Below, in pieces: positions 34,917-47,194 of a stretch of DNA of 64,000 nucleotides (position 1 is the stretch's first letter; each line of letters starts with the position of its first letter). The stretch is from positions 310,001-374,000 of the forward strand of contig KI535284.1 in the NCBI GenBank assembly GCA_000488855.1, given 5' to 3'. The notes beneath the pieces were generated by a model, which saw nothing but the letters and a program-made list of their open reading frames with translations, was not told where the DNA came from and made no database searches. The DNA comes from Eubacterium brachy ATCC 33089. GTDB taxonomy: Bacteria; Bacillota; Clostridia; Peptostreptococcales; Anaerovoracaceae. The position numbers were made by a program, and so were the translations under genes.

Positions 34917-35291
34917 TTAGCAGTCTGTTTTCCATAATCCGTGTAGATTACAATATTCATAAACTGCCACTGGTTTTTTACCGTTTAAATTAAATGTTGC
35001 TGTCGGCTTTTCTCCCGGATTGAGATTTACCTTTTGCCCGCCATCTTCAGTTTCCACAAAAATCCACTGAATATAGTGTTCATCCAACATAGGATGCTCT
35101 ACACTCCCAACTTCCGCAGTTAGAATATCACCGTTGATTTCAACTACCGGCACATGCTTCTCATTTGCAGCATCTGTTGTATTAGGAATCAACTCCTTCA
35201 TATTCTCACCACAACAACTGATTGGTACTCCTGCATCATGAATCATACCTACTAAATTACCACAATGTCCGCATCTTAAAAACTTTTTCAT
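34917..35291 (-). CDS. dfx: Desulfoferrodoxin (superoxide reductase, 2Fe type)
   Basis: Reduces superoxide to hydrogen peroxide without releasing oxygen. Rubrerythrin (13.5 kb) can then remove the peroxide. The 124 residues from the ATG at 35291 (GGAGG six bases upstream, better than the adjacent ATG at 35294) have an N-terminal desulforedoxin centre. That centre is RCGHCG and SCCGENM (four Cys for the FeS4 site). The C-terminal catalytic site has EKHVP, SVEHPMLDEHYIQWI and YCNLHGLWK (His4Cys iron). The catalytic-loop Lys and Glu positions of the family appear in the EKH segment. Two-centre, class I form. Confidence 0.95.
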   Translation of the reverse strand: MKKFLRCGHCGNLVGMIHDAGVPISCCGENMKELIPNTTDAANEKHVPVVEINGDILTAEVGSVEHPMLDEHYIQWIFVETEDGGQKVNLNPGEKPTATFNLNGKKPVAVYEYCNLHGLWKTDC

Positions 35292-35449
35292 CATTTACCT
35301 CCTAAACTATATCTCCAAGTTTTATATTTCCGAATTTTATACGTATATTATACTACGTTACACCTGTCTTTAAACACACTTATGAAACTTTTTACAATTT
35401 CATACATTTATCATTCAAATATTTCAGATGCTATATTTTTCTTATTTAT

Positions 35450-35487
35450 GAACATCTGTTTACATTGTCATCATTTTATGATATCAT
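35450..35487 (+). promoter_or_regulatory. lexA promoter with LexA box
   Basis: GAACATCTGTTT (35450-35461) overlaps the -35 TTTACA (35459-35464). After 17 bases comes TATCAT (35482-35487). Binding would shut off the promoter, the expected lexA autoregulation. The box nearly equals the one before radA. Confidence 0.75.
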
Positions 35488-35516
35488 TATCTAAATAAAA
35501 CAGGGGGGATTATACA

Positions 35517-36200
35517 ATGAAAAAAACTGAACAACGACAGAAAAAAATACTCGAATTCATGAAGTGCGAAATTGCTACAAACGGCTATCCACCAACTGTC
35601 CGAGAGATATGCAAGGCTCTTGATATAAAATCGACATCGACAGTTCACAAGGACTTATCAATTCTTGCCGAACAAGGGTTCATAAAAAAAGATCCTTCAA
35701 AAACGAGGGCTCTCGTTGTCGTTGACGATAATAACTCGCTTGAGAACAAAACAAAAGAATTTATCTACGCTCCTCCGCATAATACTTCTGCCTCTTCCCA
35801 TGAGTTTAAATCTGAAATTGCAGAAATCCCACTAGTTGGGAACATTTCCGCCGGAACACCGATTTTAGCTGAAGAAAATCTCGAGGATTTCTTTCCTATT
35901 CCGGCAAGGTATCTGGGAAATGGTGAAAATTTTATGTTGAAGGTAAAAGGTGACAGCATGATAGAAGTCGGAATTCTCGATGGTGATTTCATATTGGTTG
36001 AACAATCATCAGACGCAAAAAACGGTGATATCGTAGTTGCTATGATCGAATCATTTGAAACTGAAGCCACCGTAAAAACTTTCTACAGAGAAAACGGTAG
36101 AATAAGACTGCAGCCCGAAAATTCATCTATGAAAGCTATGTATTTTGACAATGTAAAAGTAATCGGCCACGTGAAAGGTGTTTTTAGATATTTCCACTAA
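35517..36200 (+). CDS. lexA: SOS response repressor LexA
   Basis: Dimeric repressor that cleaves itself on contact with RecA filaments. The 227 residues have an N-terminal winged helix (ILEFMKCEIATNGYPPTVRE, then KSTSTVHKDLSILAEQGFI), a longer than usual linker, and the S24 peptidase domain. The cleavage bond is Ala112-Gly113 in NISAGTP. The catalytic pair is Ser147 (GDSMIE) and Lys187 (EATVKTF). GGGGGG precedes the ATG. It has its own LexA-boxed promoter. radA carries the same box. Confidence 0.96.
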   Translation: MKKTEQRQKKILEFMKCEIATNGYPPTVREICKALDIKSTSTVHKDLSILAEQGFIKKDPSKTRALVVVDDNNSLENKTKEFIYAPPHNTSASSHEFKSEIAEIPLVGNISAGTPILAEENLEDFFPIPARYLGNGENFMLKVKGDSMIEVGILDGDFILVEQSSDAKNGDIVVAMIESFETEATVKTFYRENGRIRLQPENSSMKAMYFDNVKVIGHVKGVFRYFH

Positions 36201-36213
36201 AGTTGTACTTGCT

Positions 36214-36306
36214 AAAATAGAGTGCATGATGATTCTGCTAATCTTCTAAAAGTGAATTCTATGGAAGAATGTCGAGAATTTTTTTCGATTTCATACACTC
36301 TATTTT
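36214..36306. terminator. Long bidirectional hairpin between convergent lexA and the YeiH-family gene
   Basis: AAAATAGAGTG (36214-36224) and CACTCTATTTT (36296-36306) are perfect. After one mismatch ATGA/TCAT (36226-36229, 36291-36294) continues the stem. The arms enclose about 60 bases with a smaller hairpin and a T7 run. It should end transcription from both sides. Confidence 0.6.
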
Positions 36307-36349
36307 GATTTTTCAAAATCTTTTCCATCTGTCAAAATCATTGAAACGA

Positions 36350-37381
36350 TTAGAACAGATGAAATATCTTTTGCATGAATATCGACATTAAAGCGATTGC
36401 TGTACAGCAACAAAATCCCATTAAAATCGGTTTTCCGCCGGATTTTATCAACTTTACAATATGAGTATTCATCCCTATCGCCACCATTGCCATTATTATG
36501 AAAAACTTGCTTATCATTCTGATCCATCTGATAATCTCAGCATTTATAGGTATCAGTGTCGTAACTACTGCAGCCAGTAAGAAAAACAGAATAAACGTCG
36601 GAAATATTTTAACTATGTTAAATCTTCTTCTCTTTGTGTTCTTATTCTCACTTCTCTCTTCTGATGAAATGCTTTTTTGGGCTTTCTGATGGAAAAAAGT
36701 CAACACCATAGTTATCGGTATTATTGCCAAGGTTCTAGTGAGTTTAACTATAGTTGCTAATTCCAAAGTATTGCTACCGTGAATACCGTCCCATGCGCTT
36801 GCAGCCGCAGTAACTGAAGAGGTATCATTTACGGCAGTTCCCGCAAAGATTCCAAATCCATAATCGGTCATATTCAACATTTCTCCTAAAGACGGAAATA
36901 TCAAAGCTGCAATTACATTGAATAAGAATACAACCGAAATCGATTGTGCAATTTCTTCATTGGTTGCATCAATCGCCTGTGAACTGGCTGCAATGGCAGA
37001 GCCCCCACAAATTGACGAACCCACACCTATTAAAACTGATGTGTTTTTATCCATCTTTAAGATTTTATACATCAAATACGATATTATTAGCGAAATACTT
37101 ATAGTCGATAGTATTATCGGTAAAGATTCTTTTCCAGAGTTCAAAATATCTTTAAAATTCATACCAAAACCCAGTAGAATTACAGCATATTGAAGCACCT
37201 TTTTAGATGTGAACTTTATTCCCATATCCAGTTTTCCCTTAGTTTTGATTATTAAAGTCAATATCATTCCGAACAAGATTCCAAACACAGGTCCGCCTAT
37301 GACAGGAAAGTATTTACCTAAAATCCACGCCGGAATTGATACTGCTCCACAATACGCAATACCAAAAGCTCTATCTTTCAT
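36350..37381 (-). CDS. YeiH/UPF0324 family putative sulfate exporter
   Basis: Polytopic membrane protein with about ten hydrophobic segments. The start at 37381 (343 residues, MKDRAFGIAYCG) is set by GGAGAGG eight bases upstream; a 12-codon extension to 37417 is unlikely. UPF0324 hallmarks are GVGSSICGGSAIAASSQAI, FGIFAGTAVNDTSSVTAA and a charged loop KSISSEERSENKNTKRR before the last helices. The sulfate-export assignment comes from family annotation (YeiH is linked to cysteine metabolism in enterobacteria) and is not shown by the sequence. cysK lies 30 kb away. Confidence 0.88.
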   Translation of the reverse strand: MKDRAFGIAYCGAVSIPAWILGKYFPVIGGPVFGILFGMILTLIIKTKGKLDMGIKFTSKKVLQYAVILLGFGMNFKDILNSGKESLPIILSTISISLIISYLMYKILKMDKNTSVLIGVGSSICGGSAIAASSQAIDATNEEIAQSISVVFLFNVIAALIFPSLGEMLNMTDYGFGIFAGTAVNDTSSVTAAASAWDGIHGSNTLELATIVKLTRTLAIIPITMVLTFFHQKAQKSISSEERSENKNTKRRRFNIVKIFPTFILFFLLAAVVTTLIPINAEIIRWIRMISKFFIIMAMVAIGMNTHIVKLIKSGGKPILMGFCCCTAIALMSIFMQKIFHLF

Positions 37382-37605
37382 ACATTTTACCTCTCCAATA
37401 TATCTCTGTTTGCACATACAACTCTACACTGCAATCAGTTTATAATCACAAAATCTATCTGCTCACTTCACATCTCAGGTATAATAATTTCTCCAAACTG
37501 TTCAATTGTCGAATACTTTTGTCATATTTTTCGACGGCATACATTCAACCTGTATATTTTATCTTTTTCTATCTAAAAATTCAACTTAATATAAATATTT
37601 TTAAC

Positions 37606-37645
37606 AGAGAAAAAGCCTCGACTTCAAATTACAAAATCAAGGCTT
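37606..37645 (-). terminator. Terminator of the V-type ATPase operon
   Basis: Minus strand AAGCCTTGA (37637-37645) pairs with TCGAGGCTT (37613-37621) with one G-U pair, then TTTTTCTC. It lies about 85 bases past subunit D. The remainder of 37382-37605 is AT-rich without a recognisable gene. Confidence 0.7.
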
Positions 37646-37730
37646 CAATAATTCATTATAAATTTTTATGTTATCAAATCGCATCCGTTCGGTTTGATCT
37701 CCCATCTTCACTTATCTCTACGACAACCGG

Positions 37731-38399
37731 TCATTCCATATGCTCTCGTTCCTTATATCCATGAGCTTCTTCAAGCATCATATCCTTTACTTTCATGAGT
37801 CTGACTTGAGAGCTTCTCTCGTTTTCATCGAGTTTCATAGATATGTATTTAATGTTTTTTTGAGCCTCCGGAATTATAACGTGTTCCAAAGCATTTACTC
37901 TTCTCCTGGTTTTCTCTATTTCCGTAGACATCAGCTGACATGCCTTTTCAACTTCCGCCAATCTGATCATGTCATCCAAAATATTCTCGAGGGACCAGAC
38001 GGCATCGTCCAGGTCACCTGATGTAAATGCATATCCGTATGAGTATATATCATTAACATTTTTTGTTCGCGTTTTCACCTCATATTTAGGTATATTTACA
38101 CTCATTATATTTTCTAAAGTTATATCCAAGCTCACTTCCTGCTTAGGCATCATCAAAGCCAATTTCATTTCGGGAATATTCATCGCCGCTCTGGCGATGA
38201 CAAAATTCTTATTGGCATGTGAAATTCCCTTTTCCACTTTCAATCTGAGTTCCATGTTCTCTTTGGCAAGTTCCAAAAACTGCCGCATGAGTTCATCTCT
38301 CTTATCTTTTAAAAGTTTATGACCTCTCACTGCGGTTATCAGCGTTTTCTTCAGCTTGGTCAACTCCATTCGTGTAGGTATTATAGTCTTAGATGCCAT
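37731..38399 (-). CDS. ntpD: V-type ATPase subunit D (central stalk)
   Basis: Coiled-coil rotor shaft that turns inside the A3B3 head. The 222 residues start MASKTIIPTRMELTKLKKTL, the family hallmark. Two long amphipathic helices (about 10-75 and 125-205) form the shaft coil, including TRRRVNALEHVIIPEAQKNIKYI. Last gene of the operon, 9 bases after subunit B. Confidence 0.94.
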   Translation of the reverse strand: MASKTIIPTRMELTKLKKTLITAVRGHKLLKDKRDELMRQFLELAKENMELRLKVEKGISHANKNFVIARAAMNIPEMKLALMMPKQEVSLDITLENIMSVNIPKYEVKTRTKNVNDIYSYGYAFTSGDLDDAVWSLENILDDMIRLAEVEKACQLMSTEIEKTRRRVNALEHVIIPEAQKNIKYISMKLDENERSSQVRLMKVKDMMLEEAHGYKEREHME

Positions 38400-38407
38400 A
38401 ATATCAC

Positions 38408-39778
38408 CTACTTTCCATAATACTTATCTAAGAATTTATCATCTATACGCTTCAATTCGCTTCTAGGTAAGATAGATAGTAACTTCCAACCGATTTCGAG
38501 AGTTTCTTCAATTGATCTGTCGTTATCATATCCTTGAGAAACGTATTCCTGCTCAAATGCCTCAGCAAATTTGGCATAAATCAAATCTATTTCGGTCAGA
38601 GCTGCTTCACCTAAGATGACCATCAGCTCTTTTGCATCCTTACCCCTTGCATAAGCCGCAAACAACTGGTTCATAGTGTTGCTGTGATCATCTCTGGTCT
38701 TTCCTTCTCCAATACCTTTATCCTTTAGACGGGATAGGGATGGCAGCACATCAATTGGCGGCCTTATACCCTTTCTGTAAAGCTCTCTGCTCAAAATTAT
38801 CTGACCTTCCGTAATATATCCTGTCAAGTCCGGAATCGGATGCGTCTTATCATCTTCGGGCATAGTCAAAATCGGAATCATAGTAATGCTTCCTGCTTTT
38901 CCAATTTGTCTACCTGCTCTCTCATACAGAGTCGCTAAATCGGTGTACATATATCCCGGATATCCTCTTCTGCCCGGAACTTCCTTTCTCGCAGCTGACA
39001 CTTCTCTAAGTGCATCCGCATAGTTCGTTATATCCGTTAAAATCACAAGTACGTGCATATCCTTTTCAAATGCCAGGTACTCTGCACATGTCAAAGCCAT
39101 TCTCGGTGTGGCAATACGTTCAATTGCAGGGTCATTAGCGAGATTTGTAAACAATACAGTTCTATCCAATGCTCCCGTTTCTCTAAAGCTCTCCACGAAG
39201 AAGTTAGCTTCCTCAAATGTAATGCCTATCGCTGCAAAAACGACTGCAAAATTCTCATCCGTTCCTCTAACCTTTGCCTGCCTTGCAATCTGCGCTGCAA
39301 GATTTGCATGTGGCAAACCTGATGCCGAAAAAATAGGTAATTTCTGTCCCCTAACCAGAGTATTCAATCCATCTATTGCAGATACTCCCGTTTGAATGAA
39401 CTCTTCAGGATATAACCTTGCAGCCGGATTCATCGCAACACCGTTTATATTCAGTCTCTTCTCGGGAAGAATTTCCGGACCGTCATCAATGGGTGTACCG
39501 AGTCCGTTGAATACTCTACCAAGCATGTCTTCGCTGACACCCAGCTCCATACTCCTCCCCAAGAATCTGACTTTACTATTGGATAGGTTAATTCCCGTCG
39601 ATGCATCAAAAAGCTGTACCAGTGCATTGCTTCCGTTAACCTCCAAAACTTTGCACCTTCTAACTTCTCCGTCGACAAGTTCTATTTCGCCCAACTCGTC
39701 ATACGTTACTCCGCTAACACCTTCCACCAACATCAGAGGACCGGCGACTTCCTTTATCGTTCTATACTCTTTTGGCAT
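38408..39778 (-). CDS. ntpB: V-type ATPase subunit B (non-catalytic nucleotide-binding)
   Basis: Regulatory head subunit. The 456 residues start [20 protein letters not shown] and include [15 protein letters not shown] in place of a true P-loop, as expected for [22 protein letters not shown] and [21 protein letters not shown] follow. The start lies immediately after the subunit A stop (adjacent codons), implying coupled translation. Confidence 0.96.
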   Translation of the reverse strand: MPKEYRTIKEVAGPLMLVEGVSGVTYDELGEIELVDGEVRRCKVLEVNGSNALVQLFDASTGINLSNSKVRFLGRSMELGVSEDMLGRVFNGLGTPIDDGPEILPEKRLNINGVAMNPAARLYPEEFIQTGVSAIDGLNTLVRGQKLPIFSASGLPHANLAAQIARQAKVRGTDENFAVVFAAIGITFEEANFFVESFRETGALDRTVLFTNLANDPAIERIATPRMALTCAEYLAFEKDMHVLVILTDITNYADALREVSAARKEVPGRRGYPGYMYTDLATLYERAGRQIGKAGSITMIPILTMPEDDKTHPIPDLTGYITEGQIILSRELYRKGIRPPIDVLPSLSRLKDKGIGEGKTRDDHSNTMNQLFAAYARGKDAKELMVILGEAALTEIDLIYAKFAEAFEQEYVSQGYDNDRSIEETLEIGWKLLSILPRSELKRIDDKFLDKYYGK

Positions 39779-41548
39779 TTAGAAGCCCCCCTTTCTCACG
39801 ACTTCGTCAATCTCGTCCACAAGTTGCTCATTGACAAACTTAAACTGCTCATCCAAGTCATTTTCATGAATATATTTAAATCTTCCTATCGCTTCTCTCA
39901 CCGGAAGTTTAACTAAGTTGTTAATACTTGCACCTTTGTTCAAAGCCCCCTTGGACAGATCAAAATAATCCAGAACTAAACTCATCATCATGTATTGTTT
40001 TTTCAACGAAGTATACGTGTCTATCTCATGAAACGAATTCTGATGTAGAAAATCCTCTCTTATAGACCTCGCTGCTTCCATTTTCAATCTGTCAATTGGG
40101 GATAGAGCATCCATCCCTACCATCTTTACAATTTCTTCCAGTTCAGCTTCCTCAGTTAGCAGTTTCATCATCTCCTGCCTTTTTTCCATCCAATCCTGTG
40201 CAATTTCTCCATTAAACCACTTTTCCATATCCTGTAAGTACAGCGAGTAGCTCGTCAACCAGTTAATAGCCGGGAAGTGCCTTTTATATGCTAAATTTGC
40301 ATCCAATCCCCAAAACACTTTTACTATACGCAAGGTTGCCTGGGATACCGGCTCTGAAATATCTCCTCCCGGAGGAGATACCGCTCCTATTACCGATAAA
40401 GCTCCTTCTCTTCCCTCGCTTCCTATGGAAATCACATGACCTGCTCTCTCGTAGAACTGCGCAAGCCGAGATCCCAGATATGCCGGGTAGCCTTCTTCAC
40501 CCGGCATCTCTTCAAGTCTGCCGGACATTTCTCTAAGCGCCTCTGCCCATCTAGACGTTGAGTCCGCCATCAATGCCACGGAATATCCCATGTCTCTAAA
40601 GTATTCGGCTATGGTTATGCCTGTATAGATAGATGCTTCTCTAGCTGCTACAGGCATATCCGATGTATTGGCGATCAAAACCGTTCTTTCCATTAGAGAC
40701 TTTCCTGTCTTGGGGTCCTTTAATTCCGGAAACTCATTCAATACGTCTGTCATTTCGTTTCCTCGTTCGCCACAACCGATGTACACTACTATATCAGCTT
40801 CAGCCCACTTTGCCAATTGATGCTGAATGACAGTCTTTCCTGAGCCGAAAGGTCCCGGCACGGATGCAACCCCTCCTTTGGCAATGGGAAAGAAAGTATC
40901 TACGACTCTCTGTCCCGTTACAAGAGGTCTGGTCGGCGGCAGTTTCCTATCATAAGGTCTTCCCTTACGAACCGGCCAATATTGCACCATGGTAAGCTCT
41001 CTGTCTCCAATTTCCGTTTCCAATACTGCCACAACATCTCTTATTGTGAATTCTCCACTTTTTATTTCTTTTATCACGCCCTCAACATGTGGTGGAACCA
41101 TTATCTTCTGCTCTACGACTTCAGTTTCCTGAACGGTTCCAAGAACATCGCCACCCCGCACCTGATCGCCAACTTTTGCAACCGGAACGAAATTCCAAAG
41201 TTTCTCTTCATTTAGCGCCGGGACTTCAACACCTCTTGTCAAGCTGTTTCCACCTGATGCTTTCATAATTTCATCCAACGGTCTTTGTATCCCGTCATAT
41301 ATACTCGAAATCAGCCCCGGTCCCAGCTCCACTGAAAGAGGTCTGTCAGTTGATTCAACCGGCTCTCCCGGTCCCAATCCACCTGTTTCTTCATATACCT
41401 GTATAGATGCTTCGTCTCCGTGCATCTCAATTATTTCTCCTATCAGTCTTTGACTGCTAACACGAACCACGTCGTACATGTTGGCATCTCTCATTCCCTC
41501 TGCAATTACCAGAGGTCCTGCGACTTTTTTTATCTTTCCTTTGCTCAT
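39779..41548 (-). CDS. ntpA: V-type ATPase subunit A (catalytic)
   Basis: Catalytic ATP-hydrolysing head subunit. The 589 residues have the bulge domain specific to V/A types (about 110-190) and Walker [14 protein letters not shown] (near 235). [19 protein letters not shown] carries the catalytic glutamate, and Walker B is in [21 protein letters not shown]. Twenty bases after subunit F. Complete, with no defect seen. Confidence 0.96.
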   Translation of the reverse strand: MSKGKIKKVAGPLVIAEGMRDANMYDVVRVSSQRLIGEIIEMHGDEASIQVYEETGGLGPGEPVESTDRPLSVELGPGLISSIYDGIQRPLDEIMKASGGNSLTRGVEVPALNEEKLWNFVPVAKVGDQVRGGDVLGTVQETEVVEQKIMVPPHVEGVIKEIKSGEFTIRDVVAVLETEIGDRELTMVQYWPVRKGRPYDRKLPPTRPLVTGQRVVDTFFPIAKGGVASVPGPFGSGKTVIQHQLAKWAEADIVVYIGCGERGNEMTDVLNEFPELKDPKTGKSLMERTVLIANTSDMPVAAREASIYTGITIAEYFRDMGYSVALMADSTSRWAEALREMSGRLEEMPGEEGYPAYLGSRLAQFYERAGHVISIGSEGREGALSVIGAVSPPGGDISEPVSQATLRIVKVFWGLDANLAYKRHFPAINWLTSYSLYLQDMEKWFNGEIAQDWMEKRQEMMKLLTEEAELEEIVKMVGMDALSPIDRLKMEAARSIREDFLHQNSFHEIDTYTSLKKQYMMMSLVLDYFDLSKGALNKGASINNLVKLPVREAIGRFKYIHENDLDEQFKFVNEQLVDEIDEVVRKGGF

Positions 41549-41568
41549 TTTTGATAAACACCTGCTTT

Positions 41569-41889
41569 CTAATCGTTTCCAAAGAGAATATCAGACCCGA
41601 CTGCCTGTTCCACAAAATTCTTAACTGCTTGAACACCATCTCCGGTATTTCCATACGTCCCCGGTATGAGAACGATAGCCGGTGAAATTTGGCTCTTGTA
41701 AAGTTCTATTTCGTCCTTTATCGCTTCCGCCAAAACTTCTGTTATATAAATGACTCCATAGTTTTCATCTACCAACTTTTTAAGCGTGTTTCTGGCAGCT
41801 TCAGGCAAAGTGACAGGATGAATCTCCAGTCCGAGAGTTGCAAATCCATATACGCTCTCGTAGTCTCCTACTACTGCAATTTTATACAT
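41569..41889 (-). CDS. ntpG: V-type ATPase subunit F (NtpG)
   Basis: Small Rossmann-like rotor subunit that binds subunit D. The 106 residues begin [20 protein letters not shown], and contain [15 protein letters not shown] and the [14 protein letters not shown] strand-loop. Overlaps the end of subunit C by eight bases. Named NtpG in the Enterococcus hirae scheme and AtpF in others. Confidence 0.93.
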   Translation of the reverse strand: MYKIAVVGDYESVYGFATLGLEIHPVTLPEAARNTLKKLVDENYGVIYITEVLAEAIKDEIELYKSQISPAIVLIPGTYGNTGDGVQAVKNFVEQAVGSDILFGND

Positions 41890-42853
41890 ATGTCTTTCTC
41901 ACCCTCTCTCTTATTTCTTCTACCGGCAATTTACTTCTCTTTCCCATCAATATATTTCTAACGGATCTTATTTCTATTTCTCTGGCATATATATACGCGA
42001 AAATAGGACCGATTGAAAAAGAATTTCTCAGCTGCGGCTTAATTAAATCGATAATTCTGTCGTTACACCATCGCTCAAAAGCTGATAAGGATTTTTTCAA
42101 AGCCTCGGCTCCATCTGCATAATCTGTAGATTCAATATATTCTATGATGGCTTCCTCTCCTGTCAAAGCCGCCTTTATCAAAAGTTCCACGTTTATGGTC
42201 TCGCATTTCGCCATCGCCATTCGCATGAAATCCCCATTTTTTTTAGTTCTTTCAGCTCTGACTGCAATTTTTATGTCGGTAACCGCAACGGTCTCTTCTG
42301 CGTAATCCTTTATGACCTGGTGTTGCCCTCGATTTCCGGCTTCCATTATGGATTCCAGACAGGCTCTGTCCATCATCACATCCAGCATCTGCCCATCGCC
42401 GGTTTTAACAGCTACATCATAGGCTTCCTTCGATTTGTAGGCTAAAAAAGACGGTAATTTATACCAATTTTCTTTTCTGACTATATCCAAAAGTTCCTCA
42501 TCAGTATAAAAAGAGTTGTCAATATAGACATCCTGTGCATCTCTGCCGGATACCACTCTTTTAATTGCCCCTTTTATGTTGTGATGCAAGTCCTGATAGG
42601 ATAACACATCCAACGTCGACATATCCTTTACCAGTTCTCTGACTATTTTCCAAGTTTTATTGAGTTCATAAGCCAAAATAGTTTCGCCATCTTTTGCCTC
42701 TTCTCCATCTCCCCAGCCTCTTGATAACAGCCACTCAACGGCTTCATCCTCGTCCGGACACGACAACAATTGATTCAAATCGTCCTGATTCAGTAAATTG
42801 TTTTCAAGAGCTCTGATGCGTGCAACTGCGTATGTATAGTCTTGTTTCGACAT
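41882..42853 (-). CDS. ntpC: V-type ATPase subunit C (NtpC, d-type)
   Basis: Funnel-shaped socket that joins the central shaft to the membrane ring. The 323-residue all-helical protein starts MSKQDYTYAVARIRALENNLL. It ends with the conserved FSIGPIFAYIYAREIEIRSVRNIL, where VRNI(L/I) is typical of the family. AAGGAGAAGA stands upstream of the ATG. Confidence 0.92.
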   Translation of the reverse strand: MSKQDYTYAVARIRALENNLLNQDDLNQLLSCPDEDEAVEWLLSRGWGDGEEAKDGETILAYELNKTWKIVRELVKDMSTLDVLSYQDLHHNIKGAIKRVVSGRDAQDVYIDNSFYTDEELLDIVRKENWYKLPSFLAYKSKEAYDVAVKTGDGQMLDVMMDRACLESIMEAGNRGQHQVIKDYAEETVAVTDIKIAVRAERTKKNGDFMRMAMAKCETINVELLIKAALTGEEAIIEYIESTDYADGAEALKKSLSAFERWCNDRIIDLIKPQLRNSFSIGPIFAYIYAREIEIRSVRNILMGKRSKLPVEEIRERVRKTYV

Positions 42854-42875
42854 CTTCTTCTCCTTTCGCAGCCAT

Positions 42876-43469
42876 CTAAGAAAAGAGTATATTACGGATT
42901 AGATCCTGCAATTCATCTTTCTTAGAATCCATTAAAGCCTTAAATGTACAATTTTCTTCTATACCGCCATATGTCAGTATAAAACCTCTATCAATTTCCT
43001 TCGGCTCTCCCGCAAGGGTCAAGTTTCCACCTTTTGCCTTTGCTATTTCCGATATTTTCGCCGCTGTTTCATCATCAATCAGATTTAAGTCATTTCTATT
43101 AAAGTGGATTTTTCCTTCTTTTGGAAGTGCGAATTTCTCAACCATATCGAAAATCAGCTTCAGATATTCTTCCTTTTCCATATCCAAAAGTTCTCTATAA
43201 GACTCATCTACAATTTTTCCGATCATCTCCTGTTTCGCTTCCAACTTCGCTCGCCTATTTTTCTGATCTGTAGTCAACTGTGATAAATCTTCAATTCTCT
43301 TTATCGCAGCCTGTATCTCCTGCTGATTTTTCTTCCCTATCTCTGCGATTCTCTCCCTTGTTCGACCCTGGATTTTCTCTATCTCAATATGAGTTTGTTC
43401 TTGTATCTTCGACTGTTCGTTACGAGCCTCCTCGAGAATTTGATAAACGATTTTTTCTATTCCTCTCAT
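42876..43469 (-). CDS. ntpE: V-type ATPase subunit E (peripheral stalk)
   Basis: Stator stalk component. The 197 residues have a long charged helix (about 1-100) that pairs with the F/H-type subunit. A globular C-terminal domain follows, with GGNLTLAGEPKEIDRGFILTYGG, the family hallmark, and FKALMDSKKDELQDLIRNILF. Located between K and C as in Enterococcus hirae. Confidence 0.92.
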   Translation of the reverse strand: MRGIEKIVYQILEEARNEQSKIQEQTHIEIEKIQGRTRERIAEIGKKNQQEIQAAIKRIEDLSQLTTDQKNRRAKLEAKQEMIGKIVDESYRELLDMEKEEYLKLIFDMVEKFALPKEGKIHFNRNDLNLIDDETAAKISEIAKAKGGNLTLAGEPKEIDRGFILTYGGIEENCTFKALMDSKKDELQDLIRNILFS

Positions 43470-43514
43470 ATCAAGTCTCCTCTGCTCCTCATTCTGTTAT
43501 TATCCATAATTCTA

Positions 43515-46002
<2,488 letters not shown>

Positions 46003-46080
46003 ATATTTCCTCCTTTCTACCGTAATCTACTTATAGATAGTATCGCTAAATTTCATCACATCTTTTGCAAATTCAGCCAC

Positions 46081-46389
46081 TCAGTAAAAATTTTTCTTCA
46101 CCTCTTCTATTGCTTCGTATTTTTTCTTCAAAGCGCTTTTCTTTATCTCTTCCACATCGTTTTGTATCGCTGTCTCCACAGCAGCTTCTCTTTCTTTTAT
46201 TTCCAATTTCTTACGATAAACGTTGTCTTCCAATTGGCTTCTGCCGGTATTTATCGCGTCTAAAATTTCTTTTTCCGCATCTTTTTCAGCAAGTTCAACA
46301 GCATCAACGCTATTCTGTTTTGCTCTCGCAATGATTTCCGCTGCGTTTTCTTCTGCTTCGCTCACTGCTGAAATCATTTCATTTATCAT
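46081..46389 (-). CDS. ntpF: V-type ATPase stalk subunit (NtpF, G/H-type)
   Basis: Peripheral stalk helix that pairs with subunit E. The 102 residues are almost wholly a charged alpha-helix rich in Ala, Glu and Lys (VSEAEENAAEIIARAKQN, EREAAVETAIQNDVEEIK), as expected for this subunit. First gene of an operon in the order F-I-K-E-C-G-A-B-D, identical to the ntp order in Enterococcus hirae up to subunit D. I could not identify a convincing promoter in 46390-46560, an AT-rich stretch. Confidence 0.88.
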   Translation of the reverse strand: MINEMISAVSEAEENAAEIIARAKQNSVDAVELAEKDAEKEILDAINTGRSQLEDNVYRKKLEIKEREAAVETAIQNDVEEIKKSALKKKYEAIEEVKKNFY

Positions 46390-46566
46390 AAACTCACCAT
46401 CCTTTTACTGACTGTAAAACCACTTATACAGCTATAATATTAACACAAATCACTTTGTATTTCACTATTTGCTGTGTTATTTCTTACCCCAAAAACAATA
46501 AAACCAACATTAAATTCTAAAATTACAAAAAAAATCTGATATTTCATTCAACATTGTGTCGCATAA

Positions 46567-46615
46567 TAAAAAATGAGATGGGTCCATACAAATTACTGCA
46601 TGGCTCTATCTCATT
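46567..46615 (-). terminator. Terminator downstream of the 46752 gene
   Basis: Minus strand AATGAGAT (46608-46615) pairs with ATCTCATT (46572-46579), an inner GCCAT/ATGG pair strengthens it, and a run of six T ends it. It separates the small membrane protein genes from the ATPase operon. Confidence 0.75.
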
Positions 46616-46687
46616 GTATACACCTATTTATTGTTTATATGTAAAGGTTATGCATGAAAGCGTCACTGCTATCCGGAATATTACTAT

Positions 46688-46727
46688 TGTCCATAAACCG
46701 TATCTCCTGTCCATAAACCATATCTCC
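46688..46727. repeat. Tandem 20-bp direct repeat
   Basis: TGTCCATAAACCGTATCTCC (46688-46707) followed at once by TGTCCATAAACCATATCTCC (46708-46727), one mismatch. It lies just past the stop of the 46752 gene and before its terminator. It may be a recent local duplication. Confidence 0.7.
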
Positions 46728-46751
46728 CACATTTATCATGAAAACGCTATT

Positions 46752-47030
46752 TCATCTGAGATGGTTTATTATGACGAGCAATTCGATAACGGATATATGT
46801 ACAAGGGTTATGTTGTGTGGCTTATACCTTCCCTTTCTCAGCAATCGCTCAAGAGACAGGAGGGTTGCAAATAAAATGATGACTTCCACTATTTGAATGA
46901 TGTTATCGTACTGTGTTTTCCCATGTATTAAGCGAATCATCGCTGCTATAATAAATATTGCACCGATTATTATGGTGAATACTTCCTGCACAACTCGGTC
47001 CCTTGCAAATCTATGTTTTAACCGTTCCAT
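46752..47030 (-). CDS. Small three-helix membrane protein, uncharacterised
   Basis: Start at 47030, where GGAGG lies five bases upstream, giving 92 residues beginning MERLKHRFARDRVVQEVFT. Two earlier in-frame ATGs (47051, 47096) have no such SD. Three hydrophobic segments are seen: about 15-37 (FTIIIGAIFIIAAMIRLI), 44-62 (IIQIVEVIILFATLLSL) and 74-90. Short positive loops (RLLRKGRYKPH) sit between the last two. I recognise no family. Its size, topology and final helix resemble the gene upstream at 47195, so the two may be diverged tandem duplicates. Function unknown. Confidence 0.7.
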   Translation of the reverse strand: MERLKHRFARDRVVQEVFTIIIGAIFIIAAMIRLIHGKTQYDNIIQIVEVIILFATLLSLERLLRKGRYKPHNITLVHISVIELLVIINHLR

Positions 47031-47146
47031 TCTGGCCTCCTCTTTAGTCATTGATAACTTTGCCCACAGTATACTATGGCAGTATTTAGTTGTCAATAAA
47101 ACAAGCTACCACGAATCCATCTTGATGTGAATAATCGATGAAGCTA

Positions 47147-47176
47147 TAAAACCCCTGAAACTTTCCAGTCCAGGGG
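47147..47176 (-). terminator. Terminator of the 47195 gene
   Basis: Minus strand CCCCTG (47171-47176) pairs with CAGGGG (47152-47157) and is followed by TTTTA. It begins about 20 bases past the stop codon. Confidence 0.7.
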
Positions 47177-47194
47177 CATCTTTAAATATTTAAC

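Noticed and set aside
34775-34960. 61-codon minus-strand frame starting MNIVIYTDYGKQ
   Set aside because: It overlaps the end of superoxide reductase in another frame and runs through that gene's terminator. No SD was seen.
46688-46727. Tandem repeat considered as an insertion-sequence target duplication
   Set aside because: The copies abut directly with nothing inserted between them and no transposase nearby.
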